Below, piece by piece: positions 40,248-50,389 of a DNA stretch of 64,000 nucleotides (positions are counted from its first letter, which is position 1; the number at the start of each line of letters is the position of its first letter). Position numbers and translations under genes: made by a program. Origin of the DNA: CBFDBF01 sp050304615 (GTDB lineage: Bacteria > Pseudomonadota > Gammaproteobacteria > Chromatiales > Chromatiaceae); NCBI GenBank assembly GCA_050304615.1, contig JBNLDW010000004.1, positions 1 through 64,000 of the forward strand, read 5' to 3'. The notes under the pieces were generated by a model. That model worked only from the letters and a program-made list of their open reading frames with translations, ran no database searches and was not told the DNA's origin.

Positions 40248-42704
40248 TCAGTGGCGTATGAGGCCACCCCTCTTCTGTCTGGTATCATCCGAAGATGTGA
40301 CATCCGTCTTACCATCCTGGCTGCCATCATCTTCTTTTGCGCCAACCTTTGGTTCCGGCATTCTAACCAAGGCAATCTCCAGCACTTCATCAATCCAGCG
40401 GACCGGTTTGATATCAAGATCCTGTTTTATATTCCGCGGGATCTCAACCAGATCACGCTCGTTCTCTAACGGAATAATAACGGTCTCTATACCACCACGA
40501 TGGGCCGCCAGCAGCTTCTCTTTCAGTCCACCTATGGGCAGCACCTCCCCCCGCAGGGTGATCTCCCCGGTCATAGCGACAGAGGAGCGTACAGGGATTC
40601 GTGTAAGGGCTGAGACCAGGCTGATACACATACCGATACCGGCACTCGGCCCATCCTTTGGTGTAGCACCCTCTGGTACGTGGATATGAATATCGTTTTT
40701 CTGGTAGAAGTCTCTGTCCAGACCCAACAGGTCGGCGCGGCTGCGCACCACGGTCATTGCGGCCTGAATCGACTCTTGCATTACATCACCCAGCTGCCCG
40801 GTGTAACTGAACTTGCCCTTGCCGGGAACCAGAGCCCCCTCAATTCGTAGCAGTTCGCCGCCAACCTCGGTCCACGCCAGCCCGGTGACCTGACCAATCT
40901 GGTCAAACTCGTCGGCGCGACCATAACGGAACCGCTGCACTCCAAGATACTTCTCCAGACTCTTGGGAGTGACTGTTATCTTGTTAGAAGCACCTTTGAG
41001 CAGTATCTTCTTTACCACCTTGCGGCAGATCTTGGAGATCTCCCGCTCCAGGTTACGCACCCCGGCCTCTCGCGTGTAGTAGCGAATGATGTCACGAATG
41101 GCGCTCTCCCTGATCTGCAACTCATCATCTTTCAGGCCATTGTTCTCCATCTGTTTAGGAACCAGATAGCGAGTGGCAATATTGACCTTCTCTGCCTCGG
41201 TATATCCTGAGAGACGAATTACCTCCATTCGATCCAGCAGCGCTGCCGGTATATCGAGTGAGTTGGCGGTGGCCACAAACATCACCTCGGAGAGATCAAA
41301 ATCGACCTCCATATAGTGATCCACAAAGGTGTGGTTCTGCTCCGGGTCAAGTACCTCAAGCAGCGCAGAGGCTGGGTCACCACGAAAATCCATCGCCATC
41401 TTGTCAATCTCATCAAGCAGGAACAGCGGATTTCTGCTCTTAATCTTGGAGAGATTCTGGATGATCTTACCCGGCATGGCCCCGATATAGGTACGGCGAT
41501 GACCACGAATCTCGGCCTCATCCCGCACTCCGCCCAACGCCATGCGGATAAATTTACGGTTGGTAGCGCGTGCAATAGACTGCCCAACCGAGGTCTTACC
41601 TACCCCAGGCGGCCCTACCAGACAGAGTATAGGTCCCTTGAGCTTGCGCACCCGCTGCTGCACCGCTAAGTACTCAATGATACGCTCTTTAACTTTATGC
41701 AGGCCATAGTGATCATCTTCCAGCACATCTTCGGCCACGCTTAGGTCTTTCTCCACCTTGGAGCGCTGTTTCCATGGAACATTCGTCAAGGTGTCGATGT
41801 AATTGCGCACTACCGTCGCCTCGGCTGACATGGGCGACATTAGTTTCAGCTTATTGAGTTCGGCAGTTGCCTTACTCTTGGCCTCTTTGGTCATCCCGGC
41901 CTTTTCAATTTTGTTATGTAGATCTTCGAGCTCGTTCGGCACATCATCCATCTCGCCCAGCTCTTTCTGAATCGCCTTCATCTGCTCATTCAGATAGTAC
42001 TCCCGCTGGTTCTTCTCCATCTGCCGCTTGACCCGATTACGAATCACCTTCTCCATCTGCAACAGATCATTCTCTGACTCCATCAATGCCATCAGATGCT
42101 CAATCCGCTGCTGCACATCAGCCATCTCCAGAACCTTCTGCTTCTCCTCCAGCTTCAGGGTCATATGGGCCGCCATGGTATCGGCCAGTCTGCTTGGCTC
42201 GTCAATACTTGAGAGTGATGTCAGCACCTCAGGCGGAATCTTCTTGTTCAGCTTCACATACTGCTCAAACAGGGCGGAGGCAGAACGTACCAAGACCTCC
42301 ATCTCCTTCTCATCCAGCGTCACAATGTCTTGAATCGGCGCCAGTTCAGCAACAATATGGTCATCGCTAGCAACAAGCTGGAGTATATGTACCCGCTCAC
42401 CACCCTCCACCAACACCTTGACGGTGCCATCCGGTAGCTTCAACATCTGCAGAATAGTAGCCAGGGTACCAATCTGCTGTATATCTCCCACCCCTGGATC
42501 ATCAATGCTGGCACTGGTCTGCGCTACTAGAAGGATCTGGTTGTTATCACCCATAGCCGCATCCAGCGCATTTATAGACTTATCCCGCCCTACAAATAGT
42601 GGGATAACCATATGCGGATATACCACCACATCACGCAGTGGTAGTACCGGTACGGTAGTAGTGAAATCTGTCGTCGGTGGGGAAACCATATCTTCTTGGC
42701 CCAT
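40248..42704 (-). CDS. lon: ATP-dependent protease Lon
   Basis: The 818-residue protease degrades misfolded and regulatory proteins. N-terminal LON domain (about 15-210; VPVLPLRDVVVYPHMVIPLFVGR), AAA+ module (LVGPPGVGKTSVGQSIA Walker A, PLFLLDEIDKM Walker B) and C-terminal Ser-Lys protease with PEGATPKDGPSAGIGM (catalytic Ser) and GLKEKLLAAHRGGI (catalytic Lys). The C-terminal tail is longer and more acidic than in E. coli. Encoded after clpX, before hupB. Confidence 0.97.
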   Translation of the reverse strand: MGQEDMVSPPTTDFTTTVPVLPLRDVVVYPHMVIPLFVGRDKSINALDAAMGDNNQILLVAQTSASIDDPGVGDIQQIGTLATILQMLKLPDGTVKVLVEGGERVHILQLVASDDHIVAELAPIQDIVTLDEKEMEVLVRSASALFEQYVKLNKKIPPEVLTSLSSIDEPSRLADTMAAHMTLKLEEKQKVLEMADVQQRIEHLMALMESENDLLQMEKVIRNRVKRQMEKNQREYYLNEQMKAIQKELGEMDDVPNELEDLHNKIEKAGMTKEAKSKATAELNKLKLMSPMSAEATVVRNYIDTLTNVPWKQRSKVEKDLSVAEDVLEDDHYGLHKVKERIIEYLAVQQRVRKLKGPILCLVGPPGVGKTSVGQSIARATNRKFIRMALGGVRDEAEIRGHRRTYIGAMPGKIIQNLSKIKSRNPLFLLDEIDKMAMDFRGDPASALLEVLDPEQNHTFVDHYMEVDFDLSEVMFVATANSLDIPAALLDRMEVIRLSGYTEAEKVNIATRYLVPKQMENNGLKDDELQIRESAIRDIIRYYTREAGVRNLEREISKICRKVVKKILLKGASNKITVTPKSLEKYLGVQRFRYGRADEFDQIGQVTGLAWTEVGGELLRIEGALVPGKGKFSYTGQLGDVMQESIQAAMTVVRSRADLLGLDRDFYQKNDIHIHVPEGATPKDGPSAGIGMCISLVSALTRIPVRSSVAMTGEITLRGEVLPIGGLKEKLLAAHRGGIETVIIPLENERDLVEIPRNIKQDLDIKPVRWIDEVLEIALVRMPEPKVGAKEDDGSQDGKTDVTSSDDTRQKRGGLIRH

Positions 42705-42890
42705 GATGGGTTGTCCTCTGGCTGCGTAAGCCTAATAATCTACTCAGAGTTTCCAAAACCCCGAGGCTTTAGTATCGGAGAAGGGAAATATCAGCAGGCG
42801 TCTGACAATGCCGCTACATGCTCATAAGGTGTGGGTTACAACAGGGATTTCAACCCACTGCCCTGCCGCAAAATACGTCTAATGGTTACT

Positions 42891-44174
42891 CTATTCTGAT
42901 GAGGAGGCAGAGGCAGTCTGTTTGTCGCCGCTATCAAATAGGACGTATGGGGCCTTCTCACCCATAATAACCGCCTCATCGATAACCACCTTGCTAACCT
43001 CTTCCATGGAAGGAAGGTCATACATGGTATCCAGTAGCACCTGCTCCATAATGGTACGCAGGCCACGGGCACCAGTCTTGCGCTCCTTCGCCTTTCTGGC
43101 TATGGCACGCAGTGCATCCTCGCGAAACTCCAGCTCACAGTCTTCCATCTCAAATAGACGGTTATACTGTTTGACCAGGGCATTTTTTGGCTCGGTAAGG
43201 ATCTGCACCAGGGCGTCCTCATCCAGCTCCTCCAGTGTAGCTACCACAGGTAGCCGCCCAACAAACTCTGGGATCAATCCATATTTAATAAGATCTTCCG
43301 GCTCTACCCCGCGCAATATCTCTCCCATTTTGCTCACTTCATCCTTACTCCGCACCTCGGCAGAGAAACCGATACCACCCTTCTCTGAACGATCGCGAAT
43401 CACCTTGTCGAGACCGGCAAAGGCGCCGCCGACAATAAACAGGATGTTGCCGGTGTCCACCTGCAGGAACTCCTGTTGTGGATGCTTACGACCGCCCTGG
43501 GGGGGAACCGAAGCTATGGTCCCTTCAATCAGCTTGAGCAGCGCCTGCTGTACCCCTTCGCCTGAGACATCACGAGTTATGGATGGATTGTCGGATTTAC
43601 GAGAAATCTTATCTATCTCATCAATATATACGATCCCGTTCTGAGCCTTGTCTACGTCATAGTCACACTTCTGCAGCAACTTCTGAATGATGTTCTCAAC
43701 ATCCTCACCGACATATCCAGCCTCGGTCAGGGTGGTCGCGTCTGCAATGGTAAACGGCACCTCAAGGATACGCGCCAGGGTCTCAGCCAGCAGGGTCTTA
43801 CCGGAGCCGGTAGGGCCGATCAGCAGGACATTACTTTTGGATATCTCAACCTCATCTTTCTTATGGCCAGCATCCAGCCGCTTGTAGTGGTTATAAACGG
43901 CAACTGATAACACCTTTTTGGCCTGGGCCTGACCAATTACATATTGATCCAGCAGCTCATAGATCTCTTTAGGCTTAGGCAGGGCAGCACCACCGGCAGC
44001 TCCGCCATCATGCATCTCCTCGCGAATAATATCGTTACATAGCTCGACACACTCATCACAGACAAAGACGGACGGCCCCGCAATCAGTTTGCGCACCTCA
44101 TGCTGGCTCTTACCGCAAAAAGAGCAGTACAGCAATTTGCTGTCGTCACCTTTACCTTTGTTTTTGTCACCCAT
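42891..44174 (-). CDS. clpX: ATP-dependent Clp protease ATPase subunit ClpX
   Basis: The 427-residue unfoldase feeds substrates to ClpP. The N-terminal zinc domain (YCSFCGKSQHEVRKLIAGPSVFVCDECVELC, four Cys), Walker A LLIGPTGSGKTLLAETLA, Walker B VYIDEIDK, pore loop YVGEDVEN and the ClpP-binding IGF-like loop (GGIGFSAEV) are all present. Starts 12 bases after clpP stop in the same transcript. Confidence 0.97.
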   Translation of the reverse strand: MGDKNKGKGDDSKLLYCSFCGKSQHEVRKLIAGPSVFVCDECVELCNDIIREEMHDGGAAGGAALPKPKEIYELLDQYVIGQAQAKKVLSVAVYNHYKRLDAGHKKDEVEISKSNVLLIGPTGSGKTLLAETLARILEVPFTIADATTLTEAGYVGEDVENIIQKLLQKCDYDVDKAQNGIVYIDEIDKISRKSDNPSITRDVSGEGVQQALLKLIEGTIASVPPQGGRKHPQQEFLQVDTGNILFIVGGAFAGLDKVIRDRSEKGGIGFSAEVRSKDEVSKMGEILRGVEPEDLIKYGLIPEFVGRLPVVATLEELDEDALVQILTEPKNALVKQYNRLFEMEDCELEFREDALRAIARKAKERKTGARGLRTIMEQVLLDTMYDLPSMEEVSKVVIDEAVIMGEKAPYVLFDSGDKQTASASSSE

Positions 44175-44186
44175 GCTGCACCTCTG

Positions 44187-44828
44187 CTATTCCTTCTCGA
44201 TGGTCGCTCTTTTTGACAGAACCTGATCTATCAGACCATACTTTACCGCATCTTCACCACTCATGAAATTATCCCGATCCGTGTCATCTGAGACGCTCTC
44301 GATCGACTGCCCTGTATGTTTTGACATAATCTGGTTCAGACGATCCCTCAGTAGCAGGATTTCTCTGGCATGGATCTCTATGTCAGTAGCCTGGCCCTGA
44401 AAACCACCTAGCGGCTGGTGGATCATCATCCGCGAGTGCGGTAGGCAGAAACGCTTGCCCTTTTCACCACCAGTCAGTAGCAGGGCGCCCATACTGGCGG
44501 CCTGTCCTACGCACATAGTGCTGATATGGGGGCGAATAAACTGCATGGTGTCATATATTGCCAAGCCGGCACTAACCGAACCACCAGGTGAATTGATATA
44601 GATGTGGATATCCTTGTCTGGATTATCCGACTCAAGAAACAGCAATTGAGCAACTACCAGGTTGGCAACATTGTCATCTATCGGACCGACCAGGAAGATC
44701 ACTCGCTCCTTGAGTAGCCGGGAGTAGATATCATAGGAGCGTTCACCCCGCGCCGTCTGTTCCACGACGATTGGCACCAATCCCAGGTTAGTTGTCTCTA
44801 GTGCACCCATAGCGTTTCTATCGGTCAT
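44187..44828 (-). CDS. clpP: ATP-dependent Clp protease proteolytic subunit
   Basis: The 213-residue serine peptidase forms two stacked heptamers. Catalytic Ser in CVGQAASMGALLL, His in RMMIHQPLGG and Asp in DTDRDNFMSG are kept. The typical N-terminal NLGLVPIVVEQTARGERSYDIYSRLL follows a short propeptide. Encoded between tig and clpX, the normal order. Confidence 0.97.
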   Translation of the reverse strand: MTDRNAMGALETTNLGLVPIVVEQTARGERSYDIYSRLLKERVIFLVGPIDDNVANLVVAQLLFLESDNPDKDIHIYINSPGGSVSAGLAIYDTMQFIRPHISTMCVGQAASMGALLLTGGEKGKRFCLPHSRMMIHQPLGGFQGQATDIEIHAREILLLRDRLNQIMSKHTGQSIESVSDDTDRDNFMSGEDAVKYGLIDQVLSKRATIEKE

Positions 44829-44842
44829 ATATAGTAAATCCT

Positions 44843-46156
44843 TTAGCTCTCATCATCTGATGGATTCACCAGGGCATCAAACGCAGTTACCTGCTCCTCT
44901 ACCTTGGCCTGCCCCACCACCCAATCTACAACCTGCTCCTCGATCACGATATTCTGCACTGCAGACAGATGTTGCTCATTAGAATAGTAGTAATCTACCA
45001 CCTCTTGTGGCTCATCATAACCCTGCGCAACCTCATCCACCCTGGCCCGAACACGCTCTTCATCCAGCTTGATCCCGCTGGTTTTTACCAGCTCGGAGAC
45101 GATCAGCCCCAGAGAGACGCGGCGTCTGGCCTGCTCTTCAAACAGGCTCAGGGGTAGATCCAGCTTGCTGCTGTCACGGCCGCCCTGCGCCATATTGGCC
45201 TTGGTCTGCTCCAGCATCGCAGCCGATTCCTGTTTTACCATAGATTCAGGGATTACGATCGGATTTGTCTCCAATAGTGCATCCATAACCTGCTTTTTAA
45301 GTATATTACGGATCTTGTCATCCCGCTCACGCTCCAGGTTGGCACGAACCTCCTGCCTAAACTCATCTACGTCGCCACTTGTAACCCCATAGGCCTGGGC
45401 AAACTCCGTGTCCACCTCTGGTAGCACCGGCTCAGCTACCGCGGTAATCTCCACCTCGAAGGTTGCCATCTTTCCGGCCAGCGTATCAACCTGGTATTCA
45501 TCTGGGAATTTCAGCTCCAGGGTGCGGTTGTCACCAGCAGAGCCCCCTACCAAGCCATCTTCAAAGCCATCAATCATCGATTTGGAGCCCAGCACTAATG
45601 CAATATCATCGGCAGAGCCACCAGCAAAGGCCTCTCCATCGATGAAGCCCTTGAAGTTGATAGTAACCTGATCCCCGATCTTGGCGGCCCGCTCTACCTT
45701 ATTCCAGGTGACTCGCTGTCCACGTAGCCTCTCGATCATCTGTTCCAGGTCCGCATCCGTAACCTCAACCACCGGCCGCTTAATAGTAATCCCGGTGAGA
45801 TCGTTCAGAGTGATCTCGGGCATAACCTCGAATATTGCGGTGTATGCCATACCCTGCTCTGGATCTCTCTCTAGAGGTTCGATGCTGGGATGGCCAGCTG
45901 GCATAAGCTTTTCGCTGCTGAGGGCCTCAAAATAGCTCGACTGCACCAGCTCGCCAAAGACCTCCTGTCGCACCTGATCCTGATAACGCTCACGCACCAC
46001 TGAAAATGGCACCTTGCCCGGACGAAAGCCATCCATCTTGGTGGTTTTGGCTATCTGTTTGAGACGCTGTACAACCTTCTCATCTACCTTCTCAGCAGGT
46101 AGCTCAACGGTCATTCTGCGCTCTAATCCCTCACCTGATTCAACTGAAACTTGCAT
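44843..46156 (-). CDS. tig: Trigger factor
   Basis: The 437-residue ribosome-associated chaperone binds nascent chains at L23. The N-terminal domain has the ribosome-binding signature GFRPGKVPFSVVRERY, the PPIase (FKBP) domain lies at about 150-245 (IGDQVTINFKGFIDGEAF), then the helical C-terminal arms. I chose the ATG at 46156 (MQVSVESGEGLERRM), preceded by GAGAGG; upstream codons to 46243 run into repeat DNA. First gene of tig-clpP-clpX. Confidence 0.96.
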   Translation of the reverse strand: MQVSVESGEGLERRMTVELPAEKVDEKVVQRLKQIAKTTKMDGFRPGKVPFSVVRERYQDQVRQEVFGELVQSSYFEALSSEKLMPAGHPSIEPLERDPEQGMAYTAIFEVMPEITLNDLTGITIKRPVVEVTDADLEQMIERLRGQRVTWNKVERAAKIGDQVTINFKGFIDGEAFAGGSADDIALVLGSKSMIDGFEDGLVGGSAGDNRTLELKFPDEYQVDTLAGKMATFEVEITAVAEPVLPEVDTEFAQAYGVTSGDVDEFRQEVRANLERERDDKIRNILKKQVMDALLETNPIVIPESMVKQESAAMLEQTKANMAQGGRDSSKLDLPLSLFEEQARRRVSLGLIVSELVKTSGIKLDEERVRARVDEVAQGYDEPQEVVDYYYSNEQHLSAVQNIVIEEQVVDWVVGQAKVEEQVTAFDALVNPSDDES

Positions 46157-46244
46157 AAAAAACCTCTCGGGCAGATAGTGCTGCCTCTCCTCGATTACAA
46201 AATTAAAATAATCTTTTCCTCCCCAACCAACGGGGAAAACCACG

Positions 46245-46520
46245 ATAGCATCCCCTCCCCGCTGGCGGGGAGGGTGAGGGTGGGGAGTAAAAAAGCAGTT
46301 AGCTTAAATCTATACTCCCCCTCCCTGCCTCGGCTTGTGCTTCCTGCGTCGCCCTACCTCCTCCATCCATGGAGTCGTCCCCCACTAGTGGGGGAGGAGC
46401 TGTATTGTGCTACCCCACTAGTGCTGTATTGTGCTACCCCACTAGTAAGGGTGGAACTGTATTGTGCTCTCCCACTAGCGGGGGAGGTGTTGTACTGTGC
46501 TAACCCACTAGTAGATTAGG
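46245..46520. repeat. Cluster of CCTCCCC and CCCCACTAGTGGGG palindromes
   Basis: The gap between tig and tRNA-Leu holds CCCCGCTGGCGGGG, GGGGAGTAAAAAAGCAGTTA, ACTCCCCCTCCCTGCC, CCCCCACTAGTGGGGG and four short tandem-like units of the form CTGTATTGTGCTACCCCACTAGTG (about 46407-46510, each cited by its core TTGTGCT-n-CCCACTAG). This unit corresponds to those at 11886 and 61228. No gene is visible. Confidence 0.7.
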
Positions 46521-46541
46521 ATTATTTATAACACCGTAATT

Positions 46542-46627
<86 letters not shown>

Positions 46628-46642
46628 ATATTTTGTACCCGG

Positions 46643-47581
46643 TCATAGCTGACCCTCCTGCTCCGCCCCTTCTACCTCTGGCGCCATCAGATCTGCCTTG
46701 CTGATACCGAGCATCAGAACAGCAGTACTGGCAACGTAGATGGATGAGTAGGTACCAACAACCACACCTATGATCAGTGCAGTAGCAAAACCATGAATGA
46801 TCTCCCCACCCAGAAAGAACAGCGCCAACAACACCAGCAGGGTGGTCAACGAGGTGACCAGGGTGCGTGACAGGGTCTGGTTCAAAGATGTATTGATGAT
46901 CTCACGCGGCGAGCCCTTGCGTATCTTGCGGAAGTTCTCACGAATCCGGTCATATACCACAATGGTATCATTTAGCGAGTAACCGATTACCGCCAACACC
47001 GCTGCCAACACTGGCAGGTCAAACTCTATTTGAAGAAGCGCGAAGATCCCGATAGTAACTATCACGTCATGTACCAACGCGATAATCGAGCCTATGGCAA
47101 AACGATACTCGAACCGGAGGGCAACATATACCAGAATACCGAGCAAAGCATAAAGCATTGCCAAACCACCATCCTCAGTCAGCTCCTCTCCCACCTGTGG
47201 CCCGACAAACTCAACCCGCCGCAGTTCGGCATGGCCAGCTGGGGTGGAATTCAGTGCGGTAACGGCGCGATCACTCAACTCCGCGTTACTGATGTCATCC
47301 CTTGGAGCCAAGCGCACCAGCACGTCACGCGGGGTTCCAAAGTACTGCACCGTGGTATCCGTAAATCCATCGGCCGCCAGGGCATCACGTATCATCGATA
47401 ATTCCACTGCCTGCTGGTAGCCCTGCTCAACCAAGGTACCACCGGTAAAATCGATCCCGAAGCTCAGACCACGCAGCGCCACCGCGCTAAGCGCAACCAG
47501 AATAGCAACGATCGAAAGCAACAGTGCAAACTTGCGCTGGCCCATGAAATCGATTTTAGTTTCAGTGTTAAATATACGCAT
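46643..47581 (-). CDS. secF: Protein translocase subunit SecF
   Basis: The 312-residue six-helix membrane protein works with SecD to use proton motive force in protein export. It has GIDFTGGTLVEQGY, a short periplasmic domain and the RND-like helices with AVLAVIGYSLNDTIVVYDRIRENFRK. 26 bp after secD in the same direction, the common yajC-secD-secF operon. Confidence 0.97.
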   Translation of the reverse strand: MRIFNTETKIDFMGQRKFALLLSIVAILVALSAVALRGLSFGIDFTGGTLVEQGYQQAVELSMIRDALAADGFTDTTVQYFGTPRDVLVRLAPRDDISNAELSDRAVTALNSTPAGHAELRRVEFVGPQVGEELTEDGGLAMLYALLGILVYVALRFEYRFAIGSIIALVHDVIVTIGIFALLQIEFDLPVLAAVLAVIGYSLNDTIVVYDRIRENFRKIRKGSPREIINTSLNQTLSRTLVTSLTTLLVLLALFFLGGEIIHGFATALIIGVVVGTYSSIYVASTAVLMLGISKADLMAPEVEGAEQEGQL

Positions 47582-47607
47582 GACAGCTCTTTATATAATT
47601 GGCCGGT

Positions 47608-49464
47608 TTAAACCGCCAGCTTCTCAATCCTTCTACCGCCGTAAATCAGGTTGATCACCGCTCTGGTACCAATAATAGCGGTAAACATGGAGGTGAGAAT
47701 ACCCAGTGCCAGGGTCACGGCAAAACCCTTGATCGGGCCAGTGCCAAAACCATACAACACCACAGCAGCGATAAAAGTGGTTATATTCGCATCCACAATG
47801 GTAGAGAGGGCCCTATCATAACCGAGATGTATACTGGCCTGCGGCGTGTTTCCGATACTCAGCTCTTCACGTATCCGCTCAAATATGAGCACATTGGCAT
47901 CCACCGCCATACCCACGGTAAGCACAATACCGGCAATACCTGGGAGTGTCAGGGTGGCCTGGATGGCAGATAACAGGGCAACCACCAGCACCAGATTCAT
48001 AGCCAGGGCCAGATCAGCCACCAGACCGAATACCCGATAGTAGATGGCCATAAAGAGCATCACCACCGAAAGGCCAATCACCACCGAAAGGAAGCCCTGA
48101 TCTATATTCTCCTGTCCCAGGCTGGGGCCAATCGTCCGTTCCTCCACTATCTCGATAGGCGCAGCCAGGGCACCGGCACGCAGCAACAGCGCCAGATCGT
48201 GGGCCTCGCCGGGGCTATCCAGGCCAGTGGTCTGAAAGCGGCGACCAAACGGCTCCAGGATGTTGGCCACACTGATCACCTCTTCCACAAGGATCTTCTT
48301 TTTGACCAACTTGCCATCGACCAGGTTGGTCTCTGTCCTGGTCTCTATAAAGACCACGGCCATCGGCTTATTAACATTTTCGGTGGTCACATTGAGCATC
48401 CTGCTACCACCCTGTGCATCCAGCCGTACCGTTACCGATGGTCGGTTGTTACGAGAATCAAAGCCAGAGGAGGCGTCTACAATCCGGTTACCGGTAACAA
48501 TTATCGACTTCTTCAGCAGAATCGGTTGCCCATTGCGCCGATAGTAGAGCTTGGAGCCAGCCGGAACCCTGCCCGCCACTGCATCCTCGACACTATGTTC
48601 GATATCTTCCAGGCGATACTCCAGAGTGGCTGTCGCCCCCAGAATCTCCTTGAGCTTACCTGGATCCTGTGCCCCCGGCAGCTGCACCACAATACGCCGC
48701 TGACCCTGCTGCTGAATAATCGGCTCAGATACGCCGAGGGCGTTGACCCGGTTGCGCAGTGTAGTGATATTCTGAGTTAGGGCAGACTTGCGAATCTCCT
48801 GCTGTTTGGCCTTACTGATAGACGCTGCAACAACGTACAGTTCGCCCTCATCTCTTGTGTCGACGACCAGATCAGCGTAATTATCGGAGATCAGATCGGC
48901 GGCCTTGTCCCGCTCCTTAATATCCTTGAAACTGACCTCAACGGCTGTCGGCAGCTTAGTGACCTTGAGGTAGCGCAACTTATCCTTACGCATCAGTGGA
49001 CGCATATCGCCCTCAAACCCCTCCACCGCCTTATCTATAGCCGCATCCATATCGACATCTATCAACACATGAACGCCGCCCCTGAGATCCAGCCCCAAAT
49101 ACATAGGTTCCGCGCCAATCCAGCGTAACCAGTTGGGCAGATCTGGAGAGAGCGTCAGGGCCTGGAGATAATCGCCCGCCAGAGCCACTGCCAGAGCATC
49201 ATTCGCAAGCAGCTGATTTTCAGATGTCTTAAAGCGGACAAGGAGTTTTTTCTCGACCCGTTCAATCGCCTTAAATGGGATTCCCGCGTCCTTCAGCGCC
49301 TCTTCCACCTTGGTCACAGTCGTTGCATCCACCTGCGCACGGCGGGTAGAGGAGACCTCAATAGATGGATCCTGATCAAATATATTGGGGAGCGCAAACA
49401 GCATCCCGACCAATACTACGAACAGGATAAGCAGGTTTTTCCACAGTGGGTAGCGGTTCATCAT
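47608..49464 (-). CDS. secD: Protein translocase subunit SecD
   Basis: The 618-residue partner of SecF has helix 1 (KNLLILFVVLVGMLFALPN), a large periplasmic P1 domain beginning LGLDLRGGVHVLIDVD, LRNRVNALGVSEPIIQQQGQRRIVVQLPG, and five more helices with AVDANVLIFERIREEL. Slightly longer periplasmic domain than E. coli, but ordinary. Follows yajC. Confidence 0.97.
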   Translation of the reverse strand: MMNRYPLWKNLLILFVVLVGMLFALPNIFDQDPSIEVSSTRRAQVDATTVTKVEEALKDAGIPFKAIERVEKKLLVRFKTSENQLLANDALAVALAGDYLQALTLSPDLPNWLRWIGAEPMYLGLDLRGGVHVLIDVDMDAAIDKAVEGFEGDMRPLMRKDKLRYLKVTKLPTAVEVSFKDIKERDKAADLISDNYADLVVDTRDEGELYVVAASISKAKQQEIRKSALTQNITTLRNRVNALGVSEPIIQQQGQRRIVVQLPGAQDPGKLKEILGATATLEYRLEDIEHSVEDAVAGRVPAGSKLYYRRNGQPILLKKSIIVTGNRIVDASSGFDSRNNRPSVTVRLDAQGGSRMLNVTTENVNKPMAVVFIETRTETNLVDGKLVKKKILVEEVISVANILEPFGRRFQTTGLDSPGEAHDLALLLRAGALAAPIEIVEERTIGPSLGQENIDQGFLSVVIGLSVVMLFMAIYYRVFGLVADLALAMNLVLVVALLSAIQATLTLPGIAGIVLTVGMAVDANVLIFERIREELSIGNTPQASIHLGYDRALSTIVDANITTFIAAVVLYGFGTGPIKGFAVTLALGILTSMFTAIIGTRAVINLIYGGRRIEKLAV

Positions 49465-49515
49465 GATTGTAATTGGCCGTTTGTTGAGAGAGGGTAAAAA
49501 CGTCTGCCCTGCATC

Positions 49516-49842
49516 TTACTGGTCAGCCATGGTCCCTTTTGGCAGCACCGCGGCCACGGCGAGACGCCGCACCTTTATCTTGACCCCATCGGCAATCTCA
49601 AGGGTGACGGCATCATCGCCAATAGAGGTGATCTTGCCCATGATTCCAGCCTCCAACATCACCTCATCCCCCTTGGCTAGGCTCTCTACGAGCTTTTTAT
49701 GCTCCTTCTGTCGCTTCATCTGCGGGCGGATCATTATAAAATAGAGCAGCACAATCAGGCCCACAGGGAAAAGCATTTGCATCAGATCCCCACCCTGCGC
49801 CGGTGCGTCTGCTGCCAGTGCATCAGAAATAAAGAAACTCAT
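49516..49842 (-). CDS. yajC: Sec translocon accessory subunit YajC
   Basis: The 108-residue product has one transmembrane helix (LMQMLFPVGLIVLLYFIMIRPQ) and a cytoplasmic part with RPQMKRQKEHKKLVESLAKGDEV and GIMGKITSIGDDAV. I chose ATG 49842 (MSFFISDALA) over 49881, since AGG lies about 11 bases before it and family members start there. First gene of the secDF transcript; the usual tgt/queA neighbours are absent upstream. Confidence 0.93.
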   Translation of the reverse strand: MSFFISDALAADAPAQGGDLMQMLFPVGLIVLLYFIMIRPQMKRQKEHKKLVESLAKGDEVMLEAGIMGKITSIGDDAVTLEIADGVKIKVRRLAVAAVLPKGTMADQ

Positions 49843-49972
49843 GGTATCGCGACCTGTTAGGTTGTTATCAAAGTTGCGCATTATTACATAATTAGTACCC
49901 CTCCAGAAAGGGATAAATCTATGTAAATACTGCGCCCTAGCCGTGGCAGCTATTCCATATCCCCGTTGAGGA

Positions 49973-50303
49973 GGTGGTAATTAGTTTCGTAGCCCTCCGC
50001 TACTATCTCCTCTCCCCTTTGGGGGAGAGGCCTATGGTGGGGGGCTGTAGTTTTGGTAATTAATTTCGTAGTCCTCAACTACAGAGCATCTTTCATACTT
50101 TCAGCAGGGGCTGCGAGCCTATTTCTTTTGGACGTTAAAAGAAAGTAACTCGCAACCATTGTGATGAGATTTAAAATAAAGAATGGGACGGTTAAGGTTG
50201 CGAAACTAATTACCGATACTGCTAGAAGTCCCCCTAACCCTAGCCTCTCCCGGTGGGAGAAGGGATAGCAGCGGAGGGCTACGAAATTTACTACCAATGT
50301 CTA
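49973..50303. repeat. Nested imperfect palindrome (short derivative of the 450-bp unit)
   Basis: The gap between yajC and mtaB is one ~330-bp imperfect palindrome. Outer arms: GGTAATTAGTTTCGTAGCCC (49979-49998) against GGGCTACGAAATTTACTACC (50277-50296). Next: GGTAATTAATTTCGTAGTCC (50055-50074) against GGTTGCGAAACTAATTACCG (50196-50215). Centre: 50109-50157, where GGCTGCGAGCCTATTTCTTT faces AAAAGAAAGTAACTCGCAAC with a 7-base loop. The centre equals the two ends of the 450-bp repeat joined together, without its inner 400 bp. No coding signal. Confidence 0.75.
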
Positions 50304-50358
50304 AAAACTACCCCCCATCAAGGGGATACCAAGGTCCCCCTAGAAGCTCCGATTCAGG

Positions 50359-50364
50359 TATAAT
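50359..50364 (+). promoter_or_regulatory. -10 element of mtaB
   Basis: Perfect TATAAT 25 bp upstream of the chosen mtaB start. No clear -35. It lies just beyond the palindrome, so the leader would be short. Confidence 0.5.
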
Positions 50365-50389
50365 CCAGCTTTTTTCACCCGAACCACTC

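Noticed and set aside
46400..46515. CRISPR-like series of CCCCACTAG units
   Set aside because: Units are short, spacing is irregular, spacers are copies of each other and no cas gene is present; these are extragenic palindromes.
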